64,000 nucleotides of DNA, from the NCBI GenBank assembly GCA_937136425.1, contig CAKZON010000019.1:1-64000 (forward strand), in the 5' to 3' direction. Shown here piece by piece: positions 10,001 through 16,147 of this stretch; position 1 is the first letter of the stretch, and every line of letters begins with the position of its first letter. This DNA is from an uncultured Crocinitomix sp. Lineage in GTDB: Bacteria; Bacteroidota; Bacteroidia; Flavobacteriales_D; Crocinitomicaceae. The position numbers and the translations under genes were made by a program. Below the pieces are notes generated by a model. The model saw only the letters and a program-made list of their open reading frames with translations. It was not told the origin of the DNA and searched no databases.

Positions 10001-12982
10001 GAACCTGCAAACCCTGCAGCAATTACTGAAACAGAATACCTTCAAATTAATAACCAATTGATTTTAGTGGGTGACGGTCTAGATGCTGGTGGCGGTATTG
10101 ATGATATTATAGGTACATATAATTACGAATATGATGAAATTGGGCGACTAAAAACAGATATTGTCGGATCAGAGATTATATCTTACGAATGGACGGCATT
10201 ACAGAAAGTCAAGACTATTACAACAGATGATCATATTATTCATTTTAGATATGACGCACTTGGCAATCGTATTGCAAAAGAAGTAATCGATCCAAGCGAC
10301 GCCGCCAATAATGAAACGACTTATTATGTGCGTGATGCTTCAGGTAATCCTATGGCCACCTATAATAAAAGTCAAGTTACAACACCTGGCGGTTATAACG
10401 AAGTCTATAAATTAAGTGAACATACTATTTATGGAAGTGATCGTGTTGGATTATTTACCCCACAAGGAATAATTGTTAAAGAAGTAGACCAAGATGGGGT
10501 AGAAATTTCAGCAGCAATTTATAATAAGAAAACCGAACTAGAGAATTGGAACTTATCCATTCAAAATGAAGTGACTTTAAGTGGCAATATAACACCATTC
10601 ATCAATGAAATGAATTATAACTCATTGAATGAAACAGCAACTTCCAATGCTAATACAGGCGCTTACGGATTAGCAGGTAAAAACAATGCCGTATTAGAAG
10701 ATGAGTATGGAACATTAATTCTATCAGCATCCACACATCAAACTTACAATGGCGTCAACAATGTAACCGTTGTGAGGGATGGAAATGGTAATATGATTGT
10801 AGGCTCAAATAATGTAGATGGATACTGGGATGGACAATCCATTTTTGTGAAAAAACCAGATCCAATTGGATATACAGGGCCAGCGAAATATTATTTAATG
10901 ACGGTTAACCAAGCTGGTGAATTAAAAGCACACCTAGTTTATGTGAATGGAGGTGCTTATGAAATAAGTCCAATTGTGACCACAATAGGAACAGGTTATG
11001 CACAAGGTTTAGCAGTTGTAGATGACCGTTCTGGAGATTATGCAACACAAGTATTAGCCATAAAACAAGGAACAGGAGAGGCTGATTTGGTAAGTATCTC
11101 TGTGAATTCTGCGGATTATGACTTTGGAGCACCAATTGATCGCCAAAATTATGATTTTGAAGTTCTAGCAAGTAATATCGCTATTAGTCCAAACGGTCAA
11201 AATATGGCAGTGTCTACTGAAACCGAAATCGTAATCAACACAGGTTGGATTTCCGTGACCTTACCATACACACTTTTTTATATCAATGATTATAGTAATT
11301 ATGCTAGCGTTTCAACATCAATTGTTAAAGACAATGGATTTTCCAAATGTCCTGATTTGAGCTATACGCCATTGAGTGACTTCTTGTTCTATATCAAACG
11401 ACAAGCGGGAGCAGATGCCATTCACCGTTGGGATTTTGGTGTGAGTGACGGCGGTATGCCAATGGAAGCAGGAGCTGTAAGATTAGGGCAAAGCGATAAA
11501 ATTTATGTTTTAACAGATCAAGATGATGACAGCAATAACGATATTCTGATTGCAGCTAATCCTGGAGGAATTCCAACACCTTCAATCCAAACTATTGTTC
11601 CAGTAGCAGCCTATGACAATTACCTAAAAGCAGACTTATGTTTGCAACCACACATTATTCAAGATAATTCACCAGAAAACTTGTTTACGAGAACAATTGG
11701 CAATAAAATGTACGAACTGAAAGACCATTTAGGAAATGTGCGTACCGTAGTTACTGATCGTAAATTGTATGACGGTACTAACTATACGGCTGAAATTGTT
11801 TCTGTTGCAGATTATTACCCTTATGGTATGCAAATGCCGGGGAGAAATCAAACGAGTGATGTTTATCGTTATGGGTTTCAAGGTATGGAGAAAGATGATG
11901 AGATGAAAGGTGAAGGGAATAGTTATTCTACCCATTTCAGACTATATGATTCGAGAATAGGGAGATGGTTAAGTCTTGACCCAGTAGTACATCATCAATT
12001 TACACCTTATAATGCATTTGATAATAATCCAATAATAGTTGCTGATCCCAGTGGAGCTGATGGCAGTCCAGTGCCTCGATATAGTTATGATAATATTGAG
12101 CTATACATTTCGGATTTACTAAGTTTGTCGGATAGAACAAGTTCAGATGGTAAGTTGCATATTGGTTTCGCTTTGAACGGTTTGTTTTTAAGTAATGACG
12201 GTTCTGGGACCTATCAAAATTTACCAGAAGTAACAGTTGTTGCTACCCGAATACCTCCAACCAAAAGAATTACAGAAATTTCTGATGTAGATCCCGAGGC
12301 CCTTTACTTTGGGGATGTCATACATGGATTTTCAGTCAATGAATCAGGAACTGCCGGAACTAGAGGTGGCATCAAGGGAAATGTTGTAGTTGAATTACTT
12401 TTACAAATGCATATCAATTCTAGCAATTTATCAATCGAACAATCGAACAATAGAGCAATTGATACTTACCAAAGAGAATACGAAGCTTTTATGCAGCAGG
12501 TGAAGATTGATCATATGATCTATACCAACCCTATACTTGGGGGCGGAATTGCGGCATGGAATGTTTTTGGAGGAACACCAAAAATGATTGTGGATTTGGG
12601 GTTAGCTTCAAGCGAAGAAGAGGGAAATGAAATAATTGCGTCCAACGCAACAAATGGGATACCCAATGAAAACTTAAGTCAGAATCTTGGAGCTGTAGTT
12701 GCGATCGGTCAAACTGTCTATGATGCGGCCAATGCTTATAGAGGACCGTCTAAGCCTGTTTTGTCAAAAATTACGAATAGACAGACTTTCGCATACATTA
12801 GTAACACAACTGCACAGGTAACCCATGTTCTAGTAATTGATTATGAAAATAATATTGGGTACTTATACGAATCAAATACAGGAAACATGATGGAGCTCCA
12901 TGGGATTGGTAACAGTTCAAGCGTCAGTGTCAGTGGTACTAGTAGCCAGTTAATTAATGATAGATTTAATAGGTTTAAATAA
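4004..12982 (+). CDS. Giant YD-repeat/Rhs-family secreted protein with RHS-associated core and variable C-terminal tail
   Basis: A 2,992-aa protein with a signal peptide (residues 1-25, ending IQAQ). Residues about 1130-1465 form a beta-propeller-like region with repeated LTKYNNAGEIVWSKTY-type blades. YD repeats run from about 1555 to 2110 (YYYDRAGNL, YDELSRVRFS, YDNLGRVIEAG, YDEIGRLKT, YDALGNRIAKE). The RHS-associated core lies near 2615-2685 (YGFQGMEKDDE, LYDSRIGRWLSLDPV, YNAFDNNPI, DPSG). In Rhs/polymorphic toxins this core closes the beta-cocoon shell, and the roughly 300-aa tail after it is the variable effector part. The tail includes LPEVTVVATRIPP, a motif often seen after Bacteroidota Rhs cores, but no toxin family I recognise. 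The start at 4004 overlaps the upstream gene by 23 bases. No immunity-like gene follows. A structural or adhesive role instead of a toxin is possible. Confidence 0.88.
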   Translation: MITERINKGLLFGILVLFANLIQAQLVLYPNNGQAVLFNSTEMVNEDLKTIDVDGCLYDACPTRYKKVNLVIDFSLADDFADISGAGPAIEGEVDVVITANKCAFMGQPPYTLTKHLEIDTDNPRQVFQLDFTSFYTSLDDIEITVDNYIVPVGYESSVELLVGYEGELLFPIGGKTIATNNVTDVDITTSSAKKFIWTVDCGHYAMYEFQLLKLENHELGNTLSNDPHDVNANVDWSKALTIHTYSWKQDLRLTLTEGTGYYTWRVRGIGNEFDGGESNPLNWDVWSPHVTDGQTNFIPDVVPAHTFYYEQFDEDKNWNYSRVFIEGERDYASGVRIGEQIGYANGLLQAKQSQSILNTNHQVVASESVQDYSGRPSLNSIAAPVYGQSSLGFKQKFFKSIDGTAYDASNFDADGNYQEPERVALDGINNGFSYYSDNNITETYVASAEDPTPGHENEGYPFARTGFYNDGRAKESSGVGYDHRMKTDFATAHTTRTYYSSVADEELLRVLGNEAPDAGSVHKIVTIDANKTVHMTYVNKAGQTLFTCLSEPVTGSYNLITLDSQSDAVFPVVETVEPLIQTSPNVLGRSKTVLLTIPTVVDINYNLTTNLIEDYCANFCTSCDYELFITVVNLENNTVVYEHSEEINPTTSCDEINVPYSHSLSLDMGNYQITQRLVANNTVTGSLYTQLETHLNSIETSMINAILGGPGYTGADLYTVMAYLENDELVELYEYLEVHPDATLLSDFNGDEYYNFSINDVEGDECKIIKIPVLECPASECDETSTDYIAFTDFITANGLTAAILTYEYAQGLEYTYSDLQFQYLIENMVADGYSYCDLWSCWRNIVLNHENSLEVQANLNATPQGTDYVYRPIKSFLDCARSAKYPAGDFPLVGGTEIVGAAPGTPGYITNAHNYFYYEPSTYVDCLDEFLGSPVGVIDWSSPIYSDEDKRSFYFCINYIGDAAGGVGALQETNESIQDACEQVCEDKRGLFRNEVLNLYHAQGSIIEGDDFVYVSQTVAGSIQWEPNYSDPLGYGYSYDYSLAEIECAVDVLVESCKGNCTVSSPNMTATEQQNIENVLTGSLSVYIPDEAGCLDKETISSDGMPEFLISWDRSENDNIVHTVSEEKALIDLDQDVSGHIVLLAGNKLTKYNNAGEIVWSKTYTSEVNGRTIHSVKSIQGGYLISTSGYQVACLNGQGNVLWLNNYTPDITASGEQLTSSVETNDIGDAFVLWYINDGGTYYDVLIKVDFSGTFNWVYEYDAGGSSDFVKAVIHEKGIGVLVGSINGTEVYNINELGALEWNADLGFTESFDNIRAIEQIAYDNWAVIGNNASSDAKIYGIETSGTVSNSGVPFNLPGQEGFDLAQTSNGNFAILTEEDVPGDGTQFHLIHLAYGALDWDEYFGSSDEEYNPMIVHLNSDAFIMGGTSTAGSTNATAYKTETTDAAYTWEAWMVKFRHHNSDCHPTEFCIEWTPFDTDLEFGPHDPDVIAFMPCEEVQSSIIRTSILNQVSEFIENKKTKIEASYNEQCLIPVNINDEFTLGYNISAYHYMLYYYDRAGNLIKTVPPQGVELQDLGLAEVQNRAKIPSHTHVTDYQYNSLGQMTRSHTPDGGETKFYYDELSRVRFSQNAYQLTNDIYSYMKYDNLGRVIEAGISNLDAAGQGFLANTEDQTYPSTGTSEWTKTVYNSPFAGVDYKGQTQQFLRNRISYIYNEEGAYTYYSYDPHGNVSWLVQEIPGFDRFSVAYDYDLLSGNVLMVSYNDDSENNPDKFYHRYSYDGDNRMLTAETSTDKVIWDVDQENTYNSVGIMNRKLTGQDRVQGTDYVSTIQGWLKGINHSSLSTEKDPGQDGLANTVGEDAFGMILNYYDGDYRRNSGIGTAYTNNDEQHLAGTHDLYNGNISSWASRIPDQTTGGTDIEHAGNVTGFKYRYDELQRIKSADFYTIDADDATATWVTTNDYHTEYSFDANGNLINLMRNAHSNVPGTDTDMDEIDYVYFEPANPAAITETEYLQINNQLILVGDGLDAGGGIDDIIGTYNYEYDEIGRLKTDIVGSEIISYEWTALQKVKTITTDDHIIHFRYDALGNRIAKEVIDPSDAANNETTYYVRDASGNPMATYNKSQVTTPGGYNEVYKLSEHTIYGSDRVGLFTPQGIIVKEVDQDGVEISAAIYNKKTELENWNLSIQNEVTLSGNITPFINEMNYNSLNETATSNANTGAYGLAGKNNAVLEDEYGTLILSASTHQTYNGVNNVTVVRDGNGNMIVGSNNVDGYWDGQSIFVKKPDPIGYTGPAKYYLMTVNQAGELKAHLVYVNGGAYEISPIVTTIGTGYAQGLAVVDDRSGDYATQVLAIKQGTGEADLVSISVNSADYDFGAPIDRQNYDFEVLASNIAISPNGQNMAVSTETEIVINTGWISVTLPYTLFYINDYSNYASVSTSIVKDNGFSKCPDLSYTPLSDFLFYIKRQAGADAIHRWDFGVSDGGMPMEAGAVRLGQSDKIYVLTDQDDDSNNDILIAANPGGIPTPSIQTIVPVAAYDNYLKADLCLQPHIIQDNSPENLFTRTIGNKMYELKDHLGNVRTVVTDRKLYDGTNYTAEIVSVADYYPYGMQMPGRNQTSDVYRYGFQGMEKDDEMKGEGNSYSTHFRLYDSRIGRWLSLDPVVHHQFTPYNAFDNNPIIVADPSGADGSPVPRYSYDNIELYISDLLSLSDRTSSDGKLHIGFALNGLFLSNDGSGTYQNLPEVTVVATRIPPTKRITEISDVDPEALYFGDVIHGFSVNESGTAGTRGGIKGNVVVELLLQMHINSSNLSIEQSNNRAIDTYQREYEAFMQQVKIDHMIYTNPILGGGIAAWNVFGGTPKMIVDLGLASSEEEGNEIIASNATNGIPNENLSQNLGAVVAIGQTVYDAANAYRGPSKPVLSKITNRQTFAYISNTTAQVTHVLVIDYENNIGYLYESNTGNMMELHGIGNSSSVSVSGTSSQLINDRFNRFK

Positions 12983-12994
12983 TACCCCACGCTG

Positions 12995-13015
12995 CCGCGA
13001 GATTAAATCTCGTGG
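12995..13015 (+). repeat. REP-like palindrome 1
   Basis: CCGCGAGAT-TAA-ATCTCGTGG: a 9-bp stem with one G-T mismatch and a 3-nt loop, 12 bases after the giant Rhs gene stop. The same element recurs at 13311 and 13452 in the same orientation and at 14079 inverted, bracketing a Y1 (REP-associated) transposase gene. Imperfect stems and proximity to a RAYT gene are the defining traits of REP sequences. Confidence 0.75.
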
Positions 13016-13117
13016 TAATAGTCTTAGCTACCCGCTCCGTAGGTTTTGCAACCCTGCGTTTTACTAGCAAAGCAGAAGCTGCTCTGCTTAGTCAACAAGA
13101 CGTTAAAACCTTTCAAA

Positions 13118-13144
13118 GGCCGTCCAGATGGGCGGTCTTTTTTT
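13118..13144 (+). terminator. Rho-independent terminator downstream of the Rhs locus
   Basis: GGCCGTCC-AGAT-GGGCGGTC forms an 8-bp GC-rich stem (two G-T wobbles) followed by seven T. It lies 135 bases after the giant Rhs stop and is the best candidate end for the three-gene Rhs transcript. Confidence 0.75.
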
Positions 13145-13147
13145 GTC

Positions 13148-13172
13148 AATGCTCATAAGTTTTATGAGCATT
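13148..13172. repeat. Perfect 11-bp inverted repeat
   Basis: AATGCTCATAA-GTT-TTATGAGCATT is a perfect palindrome with a 3-nt loop, directly after the terminator T-tract. It has no T-run of its own and its sequence differs from the REP-like palindromes. Function unknown; possible protein-binding site or part of a recombination scar. Confidence 0.5.
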
Positions 13173-13184
13173 CAAACTAATTAA

Positions 13185-13334
13185 ATAATAACTGGTCTTA
13201 GCATTATAAAGTTGAATATTTCCCAGACCCCAGAGCCTTCGGGAGGAACGTTTATTCCATTTATTACCGAAATGAGGTATAATTCCATGAGTCAAGTGGC
13301 TCCCTCGCTACCGCGAGATTGTATCTCGTGGTAA
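13185..13334 (+). pseudogene. Remnant of an Rhs/YD-repeat gene
   Basis: In the frame running through 13251 a stop-free stretch translates to a segment containing FIPFITEMRYNSMSQVA. This matches the intact Rhs protein upstream around its residue 2200 (ITPFINEMNYNSLNETA), with similar spacing over about 30 residues. There is no start codon or RHS core. The frame runs straight into REP-like palindrome 2 and stops at 13334. It is therefore a short decayed piece of a second Rhs copy, left by recombination or duplication. The identity call rests on visual alignment only. Confidence 0.55.
13311..13331 (+). repeat. REP-like palindrome 2
   Basis: CCGCGAGAT-TGT-ATCTCGTGG, same stem and same orientation as palindrome 1; both are followed by TA(A). 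It ends the decayed Rhs fragment and is itself followed about 67 bases later by a second terminator-like hairpin, repeating the order seen after the intact Rhs gene. Confidence 0.75.
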
Positions 13335-13397
13335 AGGTCAAATCGTTACTACCATCTGCACAGCAGTCTAGGCTATTTAGGTAGAACAAAAAAAGTC

Positions 13398-13430
13398 AAC
13401 GGTCGTCCTTTCTAGGCGGCCGTTCTTTGT
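13398..13430 (+). terminator. Second terminator-like hairpin in the Rhs tail
   Basis: AACGGTCGTCC-(loop)-GGCGGCCGTT forms a stem of about 10 bp with two G-T wobbles, followed by a broken T-run (CTTTGTT). An A-rich run precedes it, so it could also act on the minus strand. Its core resembles the terminator at 13118, as if the Rhs 3' end had been duplicated. Confidence 0.5.
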
Positions 13431-13451
13431 TCAAAATGATCCCCCAGTCCG

Positions 13452-13472
13452 TCGCGAGATTGCATCTTGTGG
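13452..13472 (+). repeat. REP-like palindrome 3
   Basis: TCGCGAGAT-TGC-ATCTTGTGG, a diverged copy of palindromes 1 and 2 (pairing kept by three G-T wobbles). It lies 49 bases upstream of the RAYT start codon, the typical place for the 5' flanking REP of a RAYT gene. Confidence 0.7.
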
Positions 13473-13520
13473 TAGTTTTAAATTAACCACTATCTTTATC
13501 TTGATAACATTAACCCAAAG

Positions 13521-14078
13521 ATGTCACGTAACTATAAATTTCATAATCCAGAATCAGTATATTTTGTAAGTTTCGCTGTCGTAGAGTGGATAGACGTTTT
13601 TACTCGCAATGAATACAAAAACATCTTGCTTGATAGTTTAACTTATTGCAAGCAAAACAAAGGTATGGAGATTTATGCTTGGTGCATAATGTCCAACCAT
13701 GTTCATTTGGCATTTAGAAGTATTGGAGAGTTGAATCCAGGACAAATTCTTGGTGATTTTAAGCGTCATACTAGCAAAGCAGTTGTTAAAGCTATAATCG
13801 AAAACCCAAAAGAAAGTAGAAAAGAAAATCTCATTGCAACATTTAAAAAAGCAGCCAATAAAACTTCAAGTGTACATCAATTTCAATTTTGGCGACACGA
13901 TAATCATCCTATAGAAATTTGGAGCAATAAAGTTATTTCAGAGAAAATTAGATATATTCATAATAATCCGGTAGATGCAGGTTTGGTTTTTAGACCAGAA
14001 GAATATATGTATAGTAGTGCCTCAGATTACAGTGGTGATAAGGGTTTGTTAAGCGGAGTTGTATTAGTAGCGATTTAG
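13521..14078 (+). CDS. REP-associated tyrosine transposase (RAYT, Y1/HUH family)
   Basis: This 185-aa protein matches the Y1_Tnp (IS200-like) fold. It has the HUH metal site His60-Val-His62 in MSNHVHLAF and the catalytic tyrosine Tyr145 in RYIHNNPVDAGLV. In this family the enzyme nicks and rejoins single-stranded DNA at REP hairpins and is usually a domesticated single-copy gene, not a self-mobile element. Here both signatures are intact. REP-like palindromes sit on both sides: three direct copies 5' (nearest 49 bases away) and one inverted copy 3' that starts one base after the stop. No IS200/IS605 tnpB partner is present. It probably generated or maintains the repeats around the Rhs tail. 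Confidence 0.9.
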   Translation: MSRNYKFHNPESVYFVSFAVVEWIDVFTRNEYKNILLDSLTYCKQNKGMEIYAWCIMSNHVHLAFRSIGELNPGQILGDFKRHTSKAVVKAIIENPKESRKENLIATFKKAANKTSSVHQFQFWRHDNHPIEIWSNKVISEKIRYIHNNPVDAGLVFRPEEYMYSSASDYSGDKGLLSGVVLVAI

Positions 14079-14099
14079 CCACGAGATTCAATCTCGCGG
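14079..14099 (-). repeat. REP-like palindrome 4, inverted
   Basis: CCACGAGAT-TCA-ATCTCGCGG; its reverse complement matches palindromes 1 and 2. The flank matches too: on the minus strand GCTG precedes the stem exactly as at palindrome 1. It begins immediately after the RAYT stop codon. Opposite-facing REPs around a RAYT form a BIME-like arrangement. Confidence 0.75.
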
Positions 14100-14273
14100 C
14101 AGCTTAGGGGAAGAAAGCCTTTATTCAAATAGCAGTTATTTTTTTTCCAAATTACGCCAATTTCATTCAGTGCTACCACTTATAGAACAAACAAACCACT
14201 TATGAACTCAACAAGTTAAACAGGCGAAAAATCCCGCCCAAGTTTCCTATTATTGGATTGTAAGCCAAAAACA

Positions 14274-14924
14274 ATGAAAAAAATAAAAGTCATATTTATA
14301 GATTCAGCCCAACTCTTTAGAAGAGGATTTACATTGTATTTGAATGCAATTGATACCATTGAGGTTGTTCACGATTTTAGTACCGTTGATGAGCTAAATG
14401 ACTGCAACCTCAATGAAATTGACTTGATCTTATTTGACACGCGCGCAGACGAAGATTATTTTACGCTCTCAAAAATTCAAAAAGAGAACCCAAATATTAG
14501 TATGCTTTTGCTTTCATCTGAAAGTCGCATTTTCGAGAACTATTTATTTGCAAGCACCAATAACATAAGCGCCTTTCTAACAAAAGACGCCGCACCTGAA
14601 ATGGTAATCGAGACAATTCAAAATCTAGCTCTTGAAAAGGCCACAGGTATTCTTTTTCCCGCAAACATTAGAGAACAACTTTTTGGTGAAGCTTATTTAC
14701 GAGATTCTTTTTTCACCGCCAAGGAACTAAATGTACTCGGGCTATTAGGCAAAGGAAAATCAACTCAAGAAACGGCTCAAATCTTAAATAATAGCAAACG
14801 CACTGTTGAAACGCATAGAAGAAGAATGATTGAGCGAATTGGGTGCCGTAATATTATTCCAGTTATTATGTATGCCCTAGAGAATAAATACATCCGAATT
14901 GGAACTCAAGAATCTTTAGGGTAA
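14274..14924 (+). CDS. LuxR/NarL-family response regulator, orphan
   Basis: Residues 1-125 form a receiver domain with Asp10, the expected phospho-acceptor Asp55 (LILFDTRAD) and a conserved Lys in AFLTKDAAP. Residues about 150-210 form a GerE/LuxR helix-turn-helix (FTAKELNVLGLLGKGKSTQE, then NNSKRTVETHRRRM). The second acidic residue of the usual DD pair is Ser11, which may weaken metal binding. I chose ATG 14274 over an in-frame TTG seven codons earlier because the receiver domain starts directly at MKKIKVIFID. It would activate or repress transcription when phosphorylated. No histidine kinase gene lies in the window, so its partner is elsewhere. The 195 bases upstream contain no other gene. 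Confidence 0.85.
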   Translation: MKKIKVIFIDSAQLFRRGFTLYLNAIDTIEVVHDFSTVDELNDCNLNEIDLILFDTRADEDYFTLSKIQKENPNISMLLLSSESRIFENYLFASTNNISAFLTKDAAPEMVIETIQNLALEKATGILFPANIREQLFGEAYLRDSFFTAKELNVLGLLGKGKSTQETAQILNNSKRTVETHRRRMIERIGCRNIIPVIMYALENKYIRIGTQESLG

Positions 14925-14973
14925 CTTATTTATTCACTTTTTTCAATATACACGACTCAAACATTCAAGAAAA

Positions 14974-15006
14974 CAAAAAACCTCACCATTGGTAGTTGGA
15001 GAGGTT
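14974..15006 (-). terminator. Rho-independent terminator of the OmpA-like gene
   Basis: On the minus strand AACCTC-T-CCA-(loop)-TGG-T-GAGGTT is followed by a T-run (TTTTTTG). It lies about 90 bases after the OmpA-like stop. A second small inverted repeat, GATCC-TTTAA-GGATC, sits between them at 15011-15025. Confidence 0.6.
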
Positions 15007-15094
15007 TGTAGATCCTTTAAGGATCTTGGTTTGTTGTTGTAGATTATTCGACCAATCTCTGGACAATTATTTAAAGCCCTTATTCAATAAATAA

Positions 15095-16063
15095 TTAGTC
15101 ATTATCATTAGAGATTAACTCAAACAATTCGCTTAAATCTGGTGTGATTATAATTTCAATTCTTCTGTTTTTTGCTTTGTTGTCAGGATCTACTGGATGA
15201 AATTCTGAACGTCCTGACGCCGAAATTGACGTAGGATCCATTGTAGAATTATCTAACATGATTTTTACAACAGATGTTGCACGTAAAACACTCAGTTCCC
15301 AGTTGTCTTTAGGATGTGATCCACTTCTCAATGCATCAGAATCTGTATGTCCCTCCACTAAAATGTCAATATCTTTTTGAGATTCTAACACAACCGCTAA
15401 ATCAACAATGGCACGCTCACCTTCGCTATTTACGGCTGTTTTTCCTGAAGCAAATAATAATTGTGCTTCCATACTTACATAAATCTTTCCATCACGTTCA
15501 ACCACTGATATTCCTTTATCTGTAAAGCCGCGTAGGGCAGATGCGATTTTGTCTTTTAATAAACGAGAAGCTTCTTCTTTGTTTTTCAACATGCTTTCCA
15601 ATTCATTAATGCGATCTTCCTTTTGGATTAATGCGCGTTCACGTGCATTTAACTCTTTTTCTAATTTGTTAAGACGATCTTCTTTTTGTTGTAAATCAAT
15701 TCGTGTAGCTTCTAAATCATGAATAAGCGAAGCGTTTTCTGACGTACCGGACTTTAAAAGCTCATTGTATTTTTTTTCCAATACTTTGTTTAATTGCTTA
15801 GTCTTTTCATAATCAACCATTAATTGTCTATGCTGATCACCAATCCGTGAAGTATCTGCCTGTAAAGTTTCTAAACCACTGCGCAAAACACCAACCTGAA
15901 CGTTAAGCTCTTTTACTTGGTTTTCGTAATCAATCGCTTTGGTTTTATAGTCTGATTGCTCGTCCTGACATTTTTTATAGTTGGCCTCTAAGTCCTTATA
16001 TTTCTTAATTGGAACACAGCCAACTAAAAATCCAAATACCACTAACCATACAATTTGCTTCAT
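15095..16063 (-). CDS. OmpA-family lipoprotein with long coiled coil
   Basis: I chose the ATG at 16063. It gives a 322-aa lipoprotein precursor whose signal ends in VGC (Cys16), placing it in the outer membrane. An in-frame TTG eight codons earlier would lengthen the N-terminus. GAGGAG abuts the ATG, which is too close for a normal ribosome site. Residues about 25-190 are a heptad-rich coiled coil. The C-terminal 120 residues are an OmpA/MotB peptidoglycan-binding domain (VEGHTDSDAL, NWELSVLRATSV, GRSEFHPVDPDNKAKNRRIEI). It likely links the outer membrane to peptidoglycan. It is transcribed alone, opposite to the regulator. Confidence 0.88.
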   Translation of the reverse strand: MKQIVWLVVFGFLVGCVPIKKYKDLEANYKKCQDEQSDYKTKAIDYENQVKELNVQVGVLRSGLETLQADTSRIGDQHRQLMVDYEKTKQLNKVLEKKYNELLKSGTSENASLIHDLEATRIDLQQKEDRLNKLEKELNARERALIQKEDRINELESMLKNKEEASRLLKDKIASALRGFTDKGISVVERDGKIYVSMEAQLLFASGKTAVNSEGERAIVDLAVVLESQKDIDILVEGHTDSDALRSGSHPKDNWELSVLRATSVVKIMLDNSTMDPTSISASGRSEFHPVDPDNKAKNRRIEIIITPDLSELFELISNDND

Positions 16064-16147
16064 CTCCTCTTTTTTCAATACTAACAAAGATGCAAAGAAT
16101 ACTGCGTGCTTTTAATTGAATTGATTGGAGTTATGAACAGACAATTT

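Noticed and set aside
13020..13148. Open frame after the first REP palindrome
   Set aside because: It runs through the terminator hairpin, has no convincing start and a peptide of no recognisable character; not an immunity gene.
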